The notes under the pieces: model-generated | What the model was told of the DNA's origin: nothing | The model's database searches: none | Seen by the model: the letters and a program-made list of their open reading frames with translations, nothing else | Shown: positions 15,390 through 24,583 of the stretch, in pieces | Layout: each line of letters opens with the position of its first letter | Position numbering within the stretch: the stretch's first letter is position 1 | Translations under genes and position numbers: made by a program | Assembly (NCBI GenBank): GCA_018402085.1 | Contig: JAGYJM010000002.1 | Location: 2,108,001-2,172,000 of the forward strand | Source: Flavobacteriales bacterium | GTDB lineage: Bacteria; Bacteroidota; Bacteroidia; Flavobacteriales_D; Sanyastnellaceae | Direction of reading: 5' to 3' | DNA: 64,000 nucleotides

Positions 15390-18224
15390 ATGAAAAGCAA
15401 CGCTCTTTACCTTCTCGTTCTCATAGCATCCTGCGCTTTTGCGCAGCAAGTAAACGCTCAGTGTAGCTCACTGTACTACCCACAATCGGGACGTGTATGG
15501 GTCAACCACGACCTCGGCGGATTGCCAAATTATACGAAATACGTGCGATTTAAAATCGACACACCTATTCCTAACCCGAATGTCACGCTCTTCATCTTTC
15601 AGAGCCCGAATGGGTTTTTGTCTTATGACCCGGTGAACAACCGCATGGGATACGGCGTTACGCACAACCGACAGGGCTGCAACTGCTGCGGCAATGGCTG
15701 TTCATCTACAGAGGGATACACCTTTGCCAGCGGCCTCACACTCAATGAATGGCACACGGTCGCCATTGCTGTTGACAGCAATGACGATGTGACCATAATG
15801 CTAGACGGTGTGATTCAATCACCCGTTGGTCCGTCTTTTGACGGATGTTGCAGCGGAAATTACAACTACACGGTTATCGGGAACCTTATCGGCGGAAACA
15901 ACCCGAGAGGCTTTTATGGATGGATTGACGAAGCAGCGCTCTGGAATACCGAATTGTCAGCCGCAGACCTCATCGCGCTAAATGAGTGCGACGCAGCACC
16001 ATTAAGCAGCGCCTACGGATACTGGGATTTCAACGAAGGAACCGGGGCCGTAGCCGTAGATCAATCAGGGAATGGCTTTGACGGAAACGTGCAAAGCCTC
16101 ACATACACGGATGACACAGGCGACTGTTGTGCTGCCGGCTGCACAGATGAGAACGCGGCGAACTATGACCCTTCAGCACTTGAAGACGACGGCTCGTGCA
16201 TCTTTCCCGGATGTACAGATCAAAGCGCTGACAACTACGATCCGAACGCCAATGAAGATGATGGATCGTGCCTTTTCAACGGCTGCACAAATCCTGTAGC
16301 CTGCAACTACGACGCCAATGCCAATTCGGATGACGGCTCATGTATTTTACCCGGGTGTACAGACGATGCCGCATGCAACTATGACCCTCAGGCAGGATGT
16401 GATGATGGCTCGTGCGCATATACCATTGACTGCGCAGGAATATGCGGCGGCTCTTTTGTAAATGACGAATGCGGCAATTGCTATGACCCCGCATTGGCCA
16501 ATGAAACTGTTGAAGTGATCTTTGATTATACCGGTTCTGCACAGTCATGGGTTGTTCCTGAAGGGGTGACCCAGGTTACGTTTGATGTTTATGGTGCACA
16601 GGGAAGCGACCAGGCGCATGGTGGCTGGGGCGGACGTGCCAGTGGATCGCTCAATGTGAACAGTGGAGACGAATACCTTATTTATGTTGGGGGTAGCGGC
16701 TGGACAGGCGGCTGGAATGGAGGTGGCAACCTCGCCTCAGGAAATGAAAGACGCGGAGGAGGTGCCTCAGACATCCGTCATGGAGGAGCCTCGCTCACAG
16801 ACCGCATCATCGTTGCCGGAGGTGGCGGTGTGCGCGGCAATGCCACAACTTCAGGCTGCAACAGTACCGATATTCCGATCACTGGTGGCGCCGGAGGCGC
16901 CGAGACAGGTGAAACCGGTGGCAACGGCGGAACCGCAACAGGCGGAACCGGCGGCACCCAAAATGCCGGTGGTTCACCCGGTTCAGGAAACATTGGGTCA
17001 GGAACCCCCGGAACCCTCGGAGCCGGAGGTAACGGCTTTAGCAACGACGCCTTCGGAGGCGGAGGCGGAGGTTACTACGGAGGCGGCGGAGGTGGCACTT
17101 CCGGCGGATGCAACCGCGGCGCCGGAGGCGGCGGCTCTAACTACATTGGAGGTGTAACCCCTATACTCTCCGAAAGCGGGGTAAATGAGGGCAGCGGACA
17201 GATCATCATTTCGTATAACATAGCAAATGTACCCGATTGTGTTCTTGGATGCACTGACGATAACGCTGACAATTATAACGCTGAGGCAACCAATGACGAT
17301 GGCTCGTGCATATACCTTGGCTGTACCAACGAACAGGCTGACAATTATGACCCCAATGCAAACCAGGATGACGGGTCGTGCATTTTCTCAGGGTGCACAG
17401 ATCAAAGCGCTGACAACTACGATCCGAACGCCAATCAAGACGATGGGTCTTGTATTTTCAGCGGCTGCACCAACCAGCAAGCTGACAATTATGACCCTGT
17501 AGCCAATCAGGACGATGGCTCGTGCATCTTCTCAGGTTGCACCGACAGCGGCGCAGACAACTATGACCCCATAGCCAACCAAGACGACGGATCATGCATT
17601 TTCTCAGGTTGCACAGATGAGAATGCAGATAACTATGATCCACAAGCGAACAACGAAGATGGTTCATGCATCTACCTCGGCTGCACTGACCTGGAGGCCG
17701 CTAATTACGATGCGTCTGCAAATCAAGACGACGGCTCGTGTATTTACCCGGGTTGCACAAATGATGCAGCAGTCAACTATGACCCCCAGGCCAATCAGGA
17801 CGATGGCTCTTGCATCATTGAGGGCTGTACATATGAAAATGCAGTGAACTACAACGCTGAGGCCAATAAAGATGACGGAACCTGCATTTTCCCTGACTGT
17901 CCTGCCCCCTCAGGATGCACAGACCAGCTGGCATGCAACTATAGCCCCATTGCAATAACCGATGACGGAAGCTGTACTTACGATTGCTTCGGCTGCACAT
18001 ATACCACAGCTGACAACTATGATCCGGCAGCCACCGTTGACGACGCCAGTTGTATATTCACGGCAGGTTCGGAATTCTGCGCAGATGGCACTACCTGGGA
18101 TAGTGAAACAGAGACATGCATCCCTCTGCCTGATACTTGTCCGGAAGACTTCAACGATGACGGTCTCGTCAATTCAAGCGATTTGTTGTTCTTCCTCGGG
18201 CGCTTTGGTGGAAGCTGTGAATAA
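15390..18224 (+). CDS. Large secreted LamG/glycine-rich/GCTD-repeat protein with dockerin-like C-terminus
   Basis: A 944-aa exported protein. The start at 15390 gives the signal peptide MKSNALYLLVLIASCAFAQ. Residues about 30-215 look like a concanavalin A/LamG domain (LDGVIQSPVGPS, WIDEAALWNTELS). Five GCTD...DDGSC repeats follow, then a Gly-rich domain (about 390-610, with VTQVTFDVYGAQGSD and GGGGGYYGGGGGGTSGG; Pfam Gly_rich type), then about ten more 24-aa GCTD repeats. The last 29 residues (CPEDFNDDGLVN...DLLFFL) form the dockerin-like end shared with two neighbours. Each repeat carries two Cys and several Asp, so disulfide-linked, Ca-binding modules are likely. Probably a surface or matrix protein. 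No enzyme is evident. Confidence 0.85.
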   Translation: MKSNALYLLVLIASCAFAQQVNAQCSSLYYPQSGRVWVNHDLGGLPNYTKYVRFKIDTPIPNPNVTLFIFQSPNGFLSYDPVNNRMGYGVTHNRQGCNCCGNGCSSTEGYTFASGLTLNEWHTVAIAVDSNDDVTIMLDGVIQSPVGPSFDGCCSGNYNYTVIGNLIGGNNPRGFYGWIDEAALWNTELSAADLIALNECDAAPLSSAYGYWDFNEGTGAVAVDQSGNGFDGNVQSLTYTDDTGDCCAAGCTDENAANYDPSALEDDGSCIFPGCTDQSADNYDPNANEDDGSCLFNGCTNPVACNYDANANSDDGSCILPGCTDDAACNYDPQAGCDDGSCAYTIDCAGICGGSFVNDECGNCYDPALANETVEVIFDYTGSAQSWVVPEGVTQVTFDVYGAQGSDQAHGGWGGRASGSLNVNSGDEYLIYVGGSGWTGGWNGGGNLASGNERRGGGASDIRHGGASLTDRIIVAGGGGVRGNATTSGCNSTDIPITGGAGGAETGETGGNGGTATGGTGGTQNAGGSPGSGNIGSGTPGTLGAGGNGFSNDAFGGGGGGYYGGGGGGTSGGCNRGAGGGGSNYIGGVTPILSESGVNEGSGQIIISYNIANVPDCVLGCTDDNADNYNAEATNDDGSCIYLGCTNEQADNYDPNANQDDGSCIFSGCTDQSADNYDPNANQDDGSCIFSGCTNQQADNYDPVANQDDGSCIFSGCTDSGADNYDPIANQDDGSCIFSGCTDENADNYDPQANNEDGSCIYLGCTDLEAANYDASANQDDGSCIYPGCTNDAAVNYDPQANQDDGSCIIEGCTYENAVNYNAEANKDDGTCIFPDCPAPSGCTDQLACNYSPIAITDDGSCTYDCFGCTYTTADNYDPAATVDDASCIFTAGSEFCADGTTWDSETETCIPLPDTCPEDFNDDGLVNSSDLLFFLGRFGGSCE
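15427..15445 (-). repeat. GGATG hairpin element, locus 5
   Basis: On the minus strand: stem TGCGC, loop AAAA, stem GCGCA, then GGATG. It lies antisense within signal-peptide codons ASCAFAQ, the same sequence as at locus 4. Confidence 0.7.
17247..17890 (+). repeat. Tandem 72-bp coding repeats (GCTD modules)
   Basis: About nine in-frame 72-bp units encode GCT...NYDP.AN.DDGSC modules. Units differ mainly at third positions, so the array is older than the 153-bp array in the next gene. Confidence 0.8.
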
Positions 18225-18282
18225 AATAGAACACCTCAGCAACCCTTTCTGACCAGAAGAAAGACCTTAAGCCGAAAAACCC

Positions 18283-18316
18283 AAAGCGATGAACCTATCC
18301 GTTCATCGCTTTTTTA
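18283..18316 (+). terminator. Rho-independent terminator
   Basis: AAAGCGATGAAC pairs with GTTCATCGCTTT around CTATCC and is followed by further Ts. It lies 59 bp after the stop of the LamG/GCTD gene. Confidence 0.88.
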
Positions 18317-18618
18317 TTGCCTAATCAAAGCCAAAAACAACCCACTGGTCGAAAGTATCGACCGACTGCCGGTCAGTGCCGTTTACCCTATTGAACGCAC
18401 TGCTAAAGTGCTTCAGCCCTGCTTAACCAGGTACATCTATATATATCGCCCACGGGCACTTAAGCCGACTCTTTGAGAAGAGTCGGCTTGTACCTATTTC
18501 CGAAAATCCTACAAAGGCATCAGACAAAGCGACGTCACCTCTGCTGATGTGGGGCGTAACAACTGACATGCTGTAAAAAAGCAGCATTTGTTTAACCCTT
18601 CACTAATCATCAAGGATT
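18317..18618. other. Intergenic region upstream of giant repeat protein, with a 12-bp hairpin
   Basis: About 300 bp. A perfect 12-bp stem (AAGCCGACTCTT/AAGAGTCGGCTT, loop TGAG) lies at 18462-18489 with no following T-run. No ORF or RNA gene is recognised. It may hold the promoter of the downstream gene, but I see no clear consensus. Confidence 0.5.
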
Positions 18619-21600
18619 ATGAAAATACAATTATCCACTCTCATGAGCGCCGTCATTATCTTTTGCGCGCTCATTAATCAATTGCAGGCGCAAACGTCGT
18701 CTCTCTATGACTTCAACACGCCCGGTGAGCTGGCTGAAAACTTCAATCAAACCAGCAACAGCACCAACATTTCACAATCTACCAATACAGGGATTGGAGG
18801 TACAGGAGCCATCAACGTCACAAATGGTTCCACGAACGATGTCTTCACTACCCAGGAGGGCTACAGTTTAGGCGTAACCGGTTCTGAATACGTTTTTGAA
18901 TCATATATCAAAAGTGTGTGGAATTCGGGCTACAGCGGACTCGGTTTTACCAATAATTCGCCCGCTATTGCCTCAGGTAGTTTTCCCTACCGACCAAACA
19001 TTGGTTTAGGCATTTCAGTACACGGCGGAGGTTATGTCTTCCATAATAATGGTGAAAACATATTTGGGAGTTGGGCGAGCGGCGAGCCTGCAGGTGTTAC
19101 CGTCGTGAAACATGCAGCTATATTCGACCTACTGAACAACGGTTCTCCGGATGACTGGTACCGCGTGGTTTTCACAATCAATCGGGTTTCTCCAACCACC
19201 TATGACATGCGCGTCGAAATATGGCCCGCATATACCGATGGTACCCTGATCTATCCTGACGAGGCCAACGCCATCATGGAAATGAACGGCATTGAGAATG
19301 CAGACATTACTGACTCTGACATCCTCTACAGTTACTTCAGCTTCTCAGGAAGCCGTGTTTCTGATTTTGATAACTACTCTATCAACCTCGCCGGCGGTGC
19401 TACCGTTGTTGAAGCTGGAGCGCCTGTGGTATTCACCAACAGCTCTTCATTTGACAACAATGTGATTACAGTGAACGGCAATGCTGCCAACGACAACGGT
19501 TCAGCAATTACGGATCGTGGCATTGTGTACGCCACAACAAATGATCCTGACCTGAATGACAATGTGGTTCAAGCTGGCAGCGACGTCGGCGAGTTTACCG
19601 CGTCAACGCCGTCACTCGGTGAAGGCACCTACTATGTCAGAACATATGCTGTGAACGAAGTTGGTACATCATACGGATCAGAAGTAACTTACACTGTAGA
19701 AGCACCGGAAGTTCCCGGTTGTACAGACGCTGAGGCATGTAATTTCAATTCTGATGCCACCACAGATGACGACTCATGCTCCTACCCCGAAGAAAACTAC
19801 CTCGATTGCGAAGGCAACTGCCTCAACGATGCCGATGAAGACGGTGTGTGTGACGAGATTGAAGTACCTGGTTGTACCGATGAAGCTGCATGTAACTTCG
19901 TCGCAGAAGCGACGGATGACGACGACTCATGCTCCTACCCCGAATTCACCCTGAACCTGACTCAACCCGATTGCGAGAACGCCACAGGAAGCGCATCGAT
20001 TGACATCCCGCTCGGAGATGCCCCTACACCCGTCGATTACTTCCCGGCCAATGAGCCGTATGTAATGGGCTATGGATTAAATGACTTTGTTGAACTGTCC
20101 ATTGGCAATGAATGGTTCTTCTTAGAATCATGGTTTGATTATCACAATGTAGTTGACTACCAACCTGTGACCATTAATCCCGGGGAGCCTCTTGCGATTG
20201 AATTCTGGTACCCCTTCTTCGGCTCACAGGAGGTCGGTATTGGTATCGACATCGATGGCGACGGTCATTTCTACGGACCTGATGAGGTTTTGCTCTACGA
20301 TTGGGGTATCCCTTACTACACTTTTGTCGATATCCCTGAAAATCTCTCGCCAGGTGACTATAACCTGCGCATCCTCGTAGGTGATTTTGTAGATTACCAA
20401 CTGGAATACGTTGATTATTATGACGACGGCCTCTCTGCTGATTTCCTCGTGCAGGTTGAAGACGAGGAACCACAACCCCTCTATCAGGTAGAATGGTCTG
20501 ACGGGTCAACAGCTAATACCTTCGGCGATTTAGAACCGGGAACGTACTCTGTAACTGTATTCAACGATCAATGTACAACCACTGAGTCGTTCGAAATCAG
20601 CGCTCCACTCGAAGGCTGCACAGACGAATCAGCGTGTAACTTTAATCCGGAGGCAGCGTGCGATGACAACTCCTGCGAATACGCAGCACAGGGCTTCGAC
20701 TGCGAAGGCAACTGCCTCCACCAGGCGGTAGATACAGACGCGCTCACGAGTACACTCTGGCTGTACTCGCAAGTCAACTGCGAAACCCAGGAGCTTATTG
20801 AATCAACTATGTTATGGACCTTCGATGATCAGGGTCTGATCTACCTCATTTTTGAGAACGAAGAGCCGATTAATATCGGTGGTTACGCTACAGACGGATG
20901 TACCATTGACCTTCTTGACGCAGTGGGCGAAAACAACGTCATCTACCAGAACGGAAATCTCTTCTGGGATAACACTGACAACAGCGGTAATTGCTACCTA
21001 TGGACACCGGTACCGGAAGGATGTACCGACGAAACCGCTTGTAACTTCGACCCTGAAGCTGACTTTGACGACGGATCATGCACCTACCCAACTGAAGACT
21101 ACCTCGATTGCGAAGGCAACTGCCTCAACGATGCCGATGAAGACGGTGTGTGTGACGAGATCGAAATTCCAGGTTGTACCGATGAAGCTGCATGTAACTT
21201 CGTCGCAGAAGCGACGGATGACGACGATTCATGCGCCTACCCAACTGAAGACTACCTCGATTGCGAAGGCAACTGCCTCAACGATGCCGATGAAGACGGT
21301 GTGTGTGACGAGATTGAGGTACCTGGCTGTACCGATGAGTCTGCATGTAACTTCGTCGCAGAAGCGACGGATGATGACGATTCATGCGCCTACCCAACTG
21401 AAGACTACCTCGACTGCGAGGGCAACTGCATCAACGATGCCGATGAAGACGGTGTGTGTGACGAGATCGAAATTCCAGGTTGTACCGATGAAGCTGCATG
21501 TAACTTCGTCGCAGAAGCGACGGATGATGACGATTCATGCACCTACCCTGCCGAAGACTACCTCGATTGCGAGGGCAACTGCCTCAACGATGCTGACAAT

Positions 21601-23142
21601 GACGGCGTATGCGACGAAATTGAGGTACCTGGCTGTACCGATGAAGCTGCATGTAACTTCGTCGCAGAAGCGACGGATGACGACGACTCATGCACCTACC
21701 CAACTGAAGACTACCTCGACTGCGAAGGCAACTGCATCAACGATGCCGATGAAGACGGTGTGTGTGACGAGATTGAAATTCCAGGTTGTACCGATGAAGC
21801 TGCATGTAACTTCGTCGCAGAAGCGACGGATGACGACGACTCATGCACCTACCCAACTGAAGACTACCTCGATTGCGAAGGCAACTGCATCAACGATGCC
21901 GATGAAGACGGTGTGTGTGACGAGATTGAAATTCCAGGTTGTACCGATGAAGCTGCATGTAACTTCGTCGCAGAAGCGACGGATGACAACGGTACCTGCT
22001 TCTACGCAGAGCCCGGCTTCGATTGCGAAGGCAACTGCCTCTCAGCCGGTATCGATAACGCTACAATTGTCAATACATTCTGGGAGATCGGAGTGGCAGA
22101 CTGCGAAACAGGTGAGTTCATCATGGAAGACGGCAATGTCGTCATTGACTTCCTGCCAAGTGGATATTATGAAGTAATTTACATCAATGAAGGTGAAAGC
22201 GAGTTTGGCGAGTGGTCTACAAATGGCTGCACCATCACCTTTGACGGTTACTTTGTGATGACGGGTGACAGCAACGCCTTCTTTGGCAGCGATATCGAGT
22301 GTATTGCGATGATACCGCTCGCAAGCGGCTGCACAGATCCAATCGCCTGTAACTTTGATCCAGAAGCTGAGTACGATGATGACTCTTGCTACTACACAGT
22401 AGATACCTACTACGATTGTGACGGCGTTTGTCTCAATGATGCAGATGAAGATGGCGTTTGCGATGAGCTTGAAATTCAGGGATGTACAGATGTGACTGCC
22501 TGTAATTTCGTCGCAGAAGCGACGGATGATGACAACTCCTGTGAGTACGCAGATGACTTCTTTGATTGCGAGGGCAATTGCCTGAACGATGCAGACGGAG
22601 ACGGCGTGTGCGATGAACTCGAAGTGGAAGGCTGCACCGATGAAAACGCATGCAACTACGATCCTGAAGCATCCGAAGACGATGGTAGCTGCTTTACTCC
22701 GGTTGAAGGTAACATCGCCGGTTCCGTTCAGGTGCTCGCATTCGCTACTGAAAGTTACACCTACCCTTCAACGGGTGAGTATGAAGTTGTCTGGACTGTC
22801 GATAATGGCACCATTCTCAGCGGCCAGGGAACCGCAGTCATCGAAGTGATTTGGGATGAAGGCTTTAGCGGATACGTGAGAGCATACGAACTCCTCGGAG
22901 ACTGTGAAGGACCGGAAGCTGAGCTCCGGGTGACCATCTTCGGCACGGTACATGTTGACGAGATGAGCGATGCAAGCCTTTCAGTCTATCCGAACCCTTC
23001 AAACGGATGGGTCACGGTTGACGCAGAAAACCTCACTGCACCGGCCCAGCTCGAAGTTCTCGACGCTTCCGGGCGCCTGGTGCACCAGCAAACTGTCAAC
23101 AGGCACTGCCGTATTGCAGCTCGCTCACCTGGCAGATGGTAA
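18619..23142 (+). CDS. Giant secreted GCTD/TSP3-like repeat protein, sorting domain disrupted by frameshift
   Basis: A 1507-aa exported protein with a signal peptide at about 1-25. Residues 30-255 look like a lectin/LamG-type domain. A fibronectin-like beta domain follows (about 265-365), then GCTDE.ACNF...DDDSC repeats alternating with DCEGNCLNDADEDGVCDE, which resembles a thrombospondin type 3 Ca-binding loop. Two unrelated beta inserts interrupt the array. From about residue 1455 a T9SS sorting domain begins (SVYPNPSNGWVTVDAENL) but runs out of frame after HQQTVN, ending RSPGRW. The missing end is encoded in the +1 frame to 23206. The protein as read would lack its sorting signal unless the shift is an assembly error or is bypassed. 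Confidence 0.85.
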   Translation: MKIQLSTLMSAVIIFCALINQLQAQTSSLYDFNTPGELAENFNQTSNSTNISQSTNTGIGGTGAINVTNGSTNDVFTTQEGYSLGVTGSEYVFESYIKSVWNSGYSGLGFTNNSPAIASGSFPYRPNIGLGISVHGGGYVFHNNGENIFGSWASGEPAGVTVVKHAAIFDLLNNGSPDDWYRVVFTINRVSPTTYDMRVEIWPAYTDGTLIYPDEANAIMEMNGIENADITDSDILYSYFSFSGSRVSDFDNYSINLAGGATVVEAGAPVVFTNSSSFDNNVITVNGNAANDNGSAITDRGIVYATTNDPDLNDNVVQAGSDVGEFTASTPSLGEGTYYVRTYAVNEVGTSYGSEVTYTVEAPEVPGCTDAEACNFNSDATTDDDSCSYPEENYLDCEGNCLNDADEDGVCDEIEVPGCTDEAACNFVAEATDDDDSCSYPEFTLNLTQPDCENATGSASIDIPLGDAPTPVDYFPANEPYVMGYGLNDFVELSIGNEWFFLESWFDYHNVVDYQPVTINPGEPLAIEFWYPFFGSQEVGIGIDIDGDGHFYGPDEVLLYDWGIPYYTFVDIPENLSPGDYNLRILVGDFVDYQLEYVDYYDDGLSADFLVQVEDEEPQPLYQVEWSDGSTANTFGDLEPGTYSVTVFNDQCTTTESFEISAPLEGCTDESACNFNPEAACDDNSCEYAAQGFDCEGNCLHQAVDTDALTSTLWLYSQVNCETQELIESTMLWTFDDQGLIYLIFENEEPINIGGYATDGCTIDLLDAVGENNVIYQNGNLFWDNTDNSGNCYLWTPVPEGCTDETACNFDPEADFDDGSCTYPTEDYLDCEGNCLNDADEDGVCDEIEIPGCTDEAACNFVAEATDDDDSCAYPTEDYLDCEGNCLNDADEDGVCDEIEVPGCTDESACNFVAEATDDDDSCAYPTEDYLDCEGNCINDADEDGVCDEIEIPGCTDEAACNFVAEATDDDDSCTYPAEDYLDCEGNCLNDADNDGVCDEIEVPGCTDEAACNFVAEATDDDDSCTYPTEDYLDCEGNCINDADEDGVCDEIEIPGCTDEAACNFVAEATDDDDSCTYPTEDYLDCEGNCINDADEDGVCDEIEIPGCTDEAACNFVAEATDDNGTCFYAEPGFDCEGNCLSAGIDNATIVNTFWEIGVADCETGEFIMEDGNVVIDFLPSGYYEVIYINEGESEFGEWSTNGCTITFDGYFVMTGDSNAFFGSDIECIAMIPLASGCTDPIACNFDPEAEYDDDSCYYTVDTYYDCDGVCLNDADEDGVCDELEIQGCTDVTACNFVAEATDDDNSCEYADDFFDCEGNCLNDADGDGVCDELEVEGCTDENACNYDPEASEDDGSCFTPVEGNIAGSVQVLAFATESYTYPSTGEYEVVWTVDNGTILSGQGTAVIEVIWDEGFSGYVRAYELLGDCEGPEAELRVTIFGTVHVDEMSDASLSVYPNPSNGWVTVDAENLTAPAQLEVLDASGRLVHQQTVNRHCRIAARSPGRW
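19900..19918 (+). repeat. GGATG hairpin element, locus 6 (and internal copies)
   Basis: Stem GTCGC, loop AGAA, stem GCGAC, then GGATG. Identical copies recur within the same gene at 21202, 21355, 21508, 21661, 21814, 21967 and 22510 as part of the amplified protein repeat (FVAEATDD), so all count as one locus. Confidence 0.75.
21070..21990 (+). repeat. Six near-identical 153-bp in-frame tandem repeats
   Basis: Units of 153 bp (51 codons) repeat with exact spacing, shown by the GTCGC element at 21202, 21355, 21508, 21661, 21814 and 21967. Very high identity between units implies recent expansion, so copy number is likely to vary between strains. Confidence 0.92.
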
Positions 23143-23206
23143 CTATATCGTGAAGCTCAACACTTCAAATACGATCATCACAGAACACCTGCTGATTCGT
23201 AAATAG
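23090..23206 (+). pseudogene. Out-of-frame end of T9SS sorting domain
   Basis: In the +1 frame relative to the giant repeat protein, the sequence encodes STGTAVLQLAHLADGNYIVK and continues to ...EHLLIRK with a TAG at 23204-23206. This is the expected second half of a type A sorting domain, including the closing basic residues. Restoring frame needs removal of one base or insertion of two near 23095-23105, where there is no homopolymer. Confidence 0.85.
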
Positions 23207-23226
23207 TATTGAATTACTAAGCATCT

Positions 23227-23255
23227 GAAAAGAGGGCTTCGGCCCTCTTTTTTTT
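23227..23255 (+). terminator. Rho-independent terminator
   Basis: AGAGGGC pairs with GCCCTCT around a stable TTCG tetraloop, followed by eight Ts. It lies just after the out-of-frame TAG at 23206, supporting 23206 as the original gene end. Confidence 0.92.
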
Positions 23256-23386
23256 CGTTTCGAACAATACCACTCGTCGAAATTAAACGCTTGTCAGTGA
23301 TATTCTTACAACCTTCAGAGACACGCGCAGGTATCTTCATCCCTGAAATTGAGTTTTATTCTCTGACACCCCTTAAAGTAAAGCCT

Positions 23387-24577
23387 ATGCTGCAATTCAA
23401 TTCCTCAAGTGCGCGTATTGTGAACTCTGCACGTGCCATGGCAGAATGCCTCGAAATCGCCACTGAAAACCAACCTGAAAAGGCTGACCTCATCATCTTT
23501 AACGCCTCCATCGGCCATGATTTTAATTCACTGCTGCGCGAAGCGCAGAGGCTTTCACCCAACGCGCAGATAGTAGGTGCCAGTTGCTGTGGAGTAGTTG
23601 GTAAAGAAGGCGTGAGCGAATCAATGAAAGATATCGCCGTGATGACGGTACAAGGAAGCGAATTCGGTGTAGCTTCCGTCGATGGGTTTTACGGGCACAA
23701 CGCCTACGAGAAAACAGTAGCATTGGCTGAAGAACTCAAAAGAAAGGCTCCGGGTGCCACCATGGTGAACTTTTTGTGCAGCGGAATTGATACCAATAAC
23801 AGTGCGTGCCTTCAGGCATTCACTGATGTTTTAGGAGAAGATGTCACCATTTTCGGAGCCACCTCTTCTGACAATATGAAGGGATACCTCAGCTATGAGG
23901 TGGCCAACAATGAGGTGCGGCAACACAGCGCATGGGCCGTCGCTTTTAATGACCCCAGCCTGAAGATTGTCACAGGCGCAACACATGGCTTCGTTGCTGT
24001 TGGCGAACCTTTGAAAGTGACCAAATCAGAGAATCACGTCATAAAAGAGCTGAATGGCAAGCCGGCATGGCAAGAATATACCCACCACCTCGGCTTATCA
24101 TCTGATGTTGACTGCGGTGAAACCATCCCGATTGGTGCACTGGGTGAAGCCCTGAGCGAAGACCTTGCCAATGAATATGGTAATCGTCATATATTGAGGG
24201 TGGTAACTTCATTTGAAGGCAACGACATGTATTACGCCACCGATTGCCCTGAAGGTACATCGCTTTGGTTAACGAAACGCGACGAAGAACTAATCTTCTC
24301 TGATATGGATCGCCTCACAAAATTACTGAGAGAGCAAGTGGGTAATGGCCAGGCGGTGGCTATATTCCATGCTGACTGTCTCGCCCGCGGTCGTTCTCTG
24401 TTTGGCAGAATTATGAAAGAAGAACTTGTAGGTAAAATGCAGCACCCCTTTCACGTCAACGGTGAGTGTCCGCCCTGGCTCGGTATGTACGGTTTCGGAG
24501 AATTTGCCAGACTCGGGGGTAAAAACACCTTCCACAATTACACTACGGCACTCTATGTGATCTATCGCCAGTATTAA
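23387..24577 (+). CDS. FIST domain signal-sensing protein
   Basis: A 396-aa cytoplasmic protein with FIST N and FIST C domains. The N-terminal part has ADLIIFNASIGHDFNSLL and AQIVGASCCGVVGKEG, and the C-terminal half has HADCLARGRSLFG and CPPWLGMYGFGEFARLGG, both typical of FIST. The family is thought to bind small ligands such as amino acids and often accompanies signalling domains. ATG 23387 was chosen because homology begins there; the upstream ATG 23291 overlaps the terminator region. It is followed after 6 bp by a histidine kinase and then a response regulator, so it is probably the sensory input of that pair. Confidence 0.9.
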   Translation: MLQFNSSSARIVNSARAMAECLEIATENQPEKADLIIFNASIGHDFNSLLREAQRLSPNAQIVGASCCGVVGKEGVSESMKDIAVMTVQGSEFGVASVDGFYGHNAYEKTVALAEELKRKAPGATMVNFLCSGIDTNNSACLQAFTDVLGEDVTIFGATSSDNMKGYLSYEVANNEVRQHSAWAVAFNDPSLKIVTGATHGFVAVGEPLKVTKSENHVIKELNGKPAWQEYTHHLGLSSDVDCGETIPIGALGEALSEDLANEYGNRHILRVVTSFEGNDMYYATDCPEGTSLWLTKRDEELIFSDMDRLTKLLREQVGNGQAVAIFHADCLARGRSLFGRIMKEELVGKMQHPFHVNGECPPWLGMYGFGEFARLGGKNTFHNYTTALYVIYRQY

Positions 24578-24583
24578 TTTCAG

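Noticed and set aside
20852-22177. 441-codon ORF within the giant repeat gene in another frame
   Set aside because: It is a shadow frame kept open by the 153-bp repeat; codon use and protein features fit only the main frame.
23531-23545. CTGCGC-GAA-GCGCAG palindrome in the FIST gene
   Set aside because: It has a three-base loop and no GGATG, so it does not meet the family definition.
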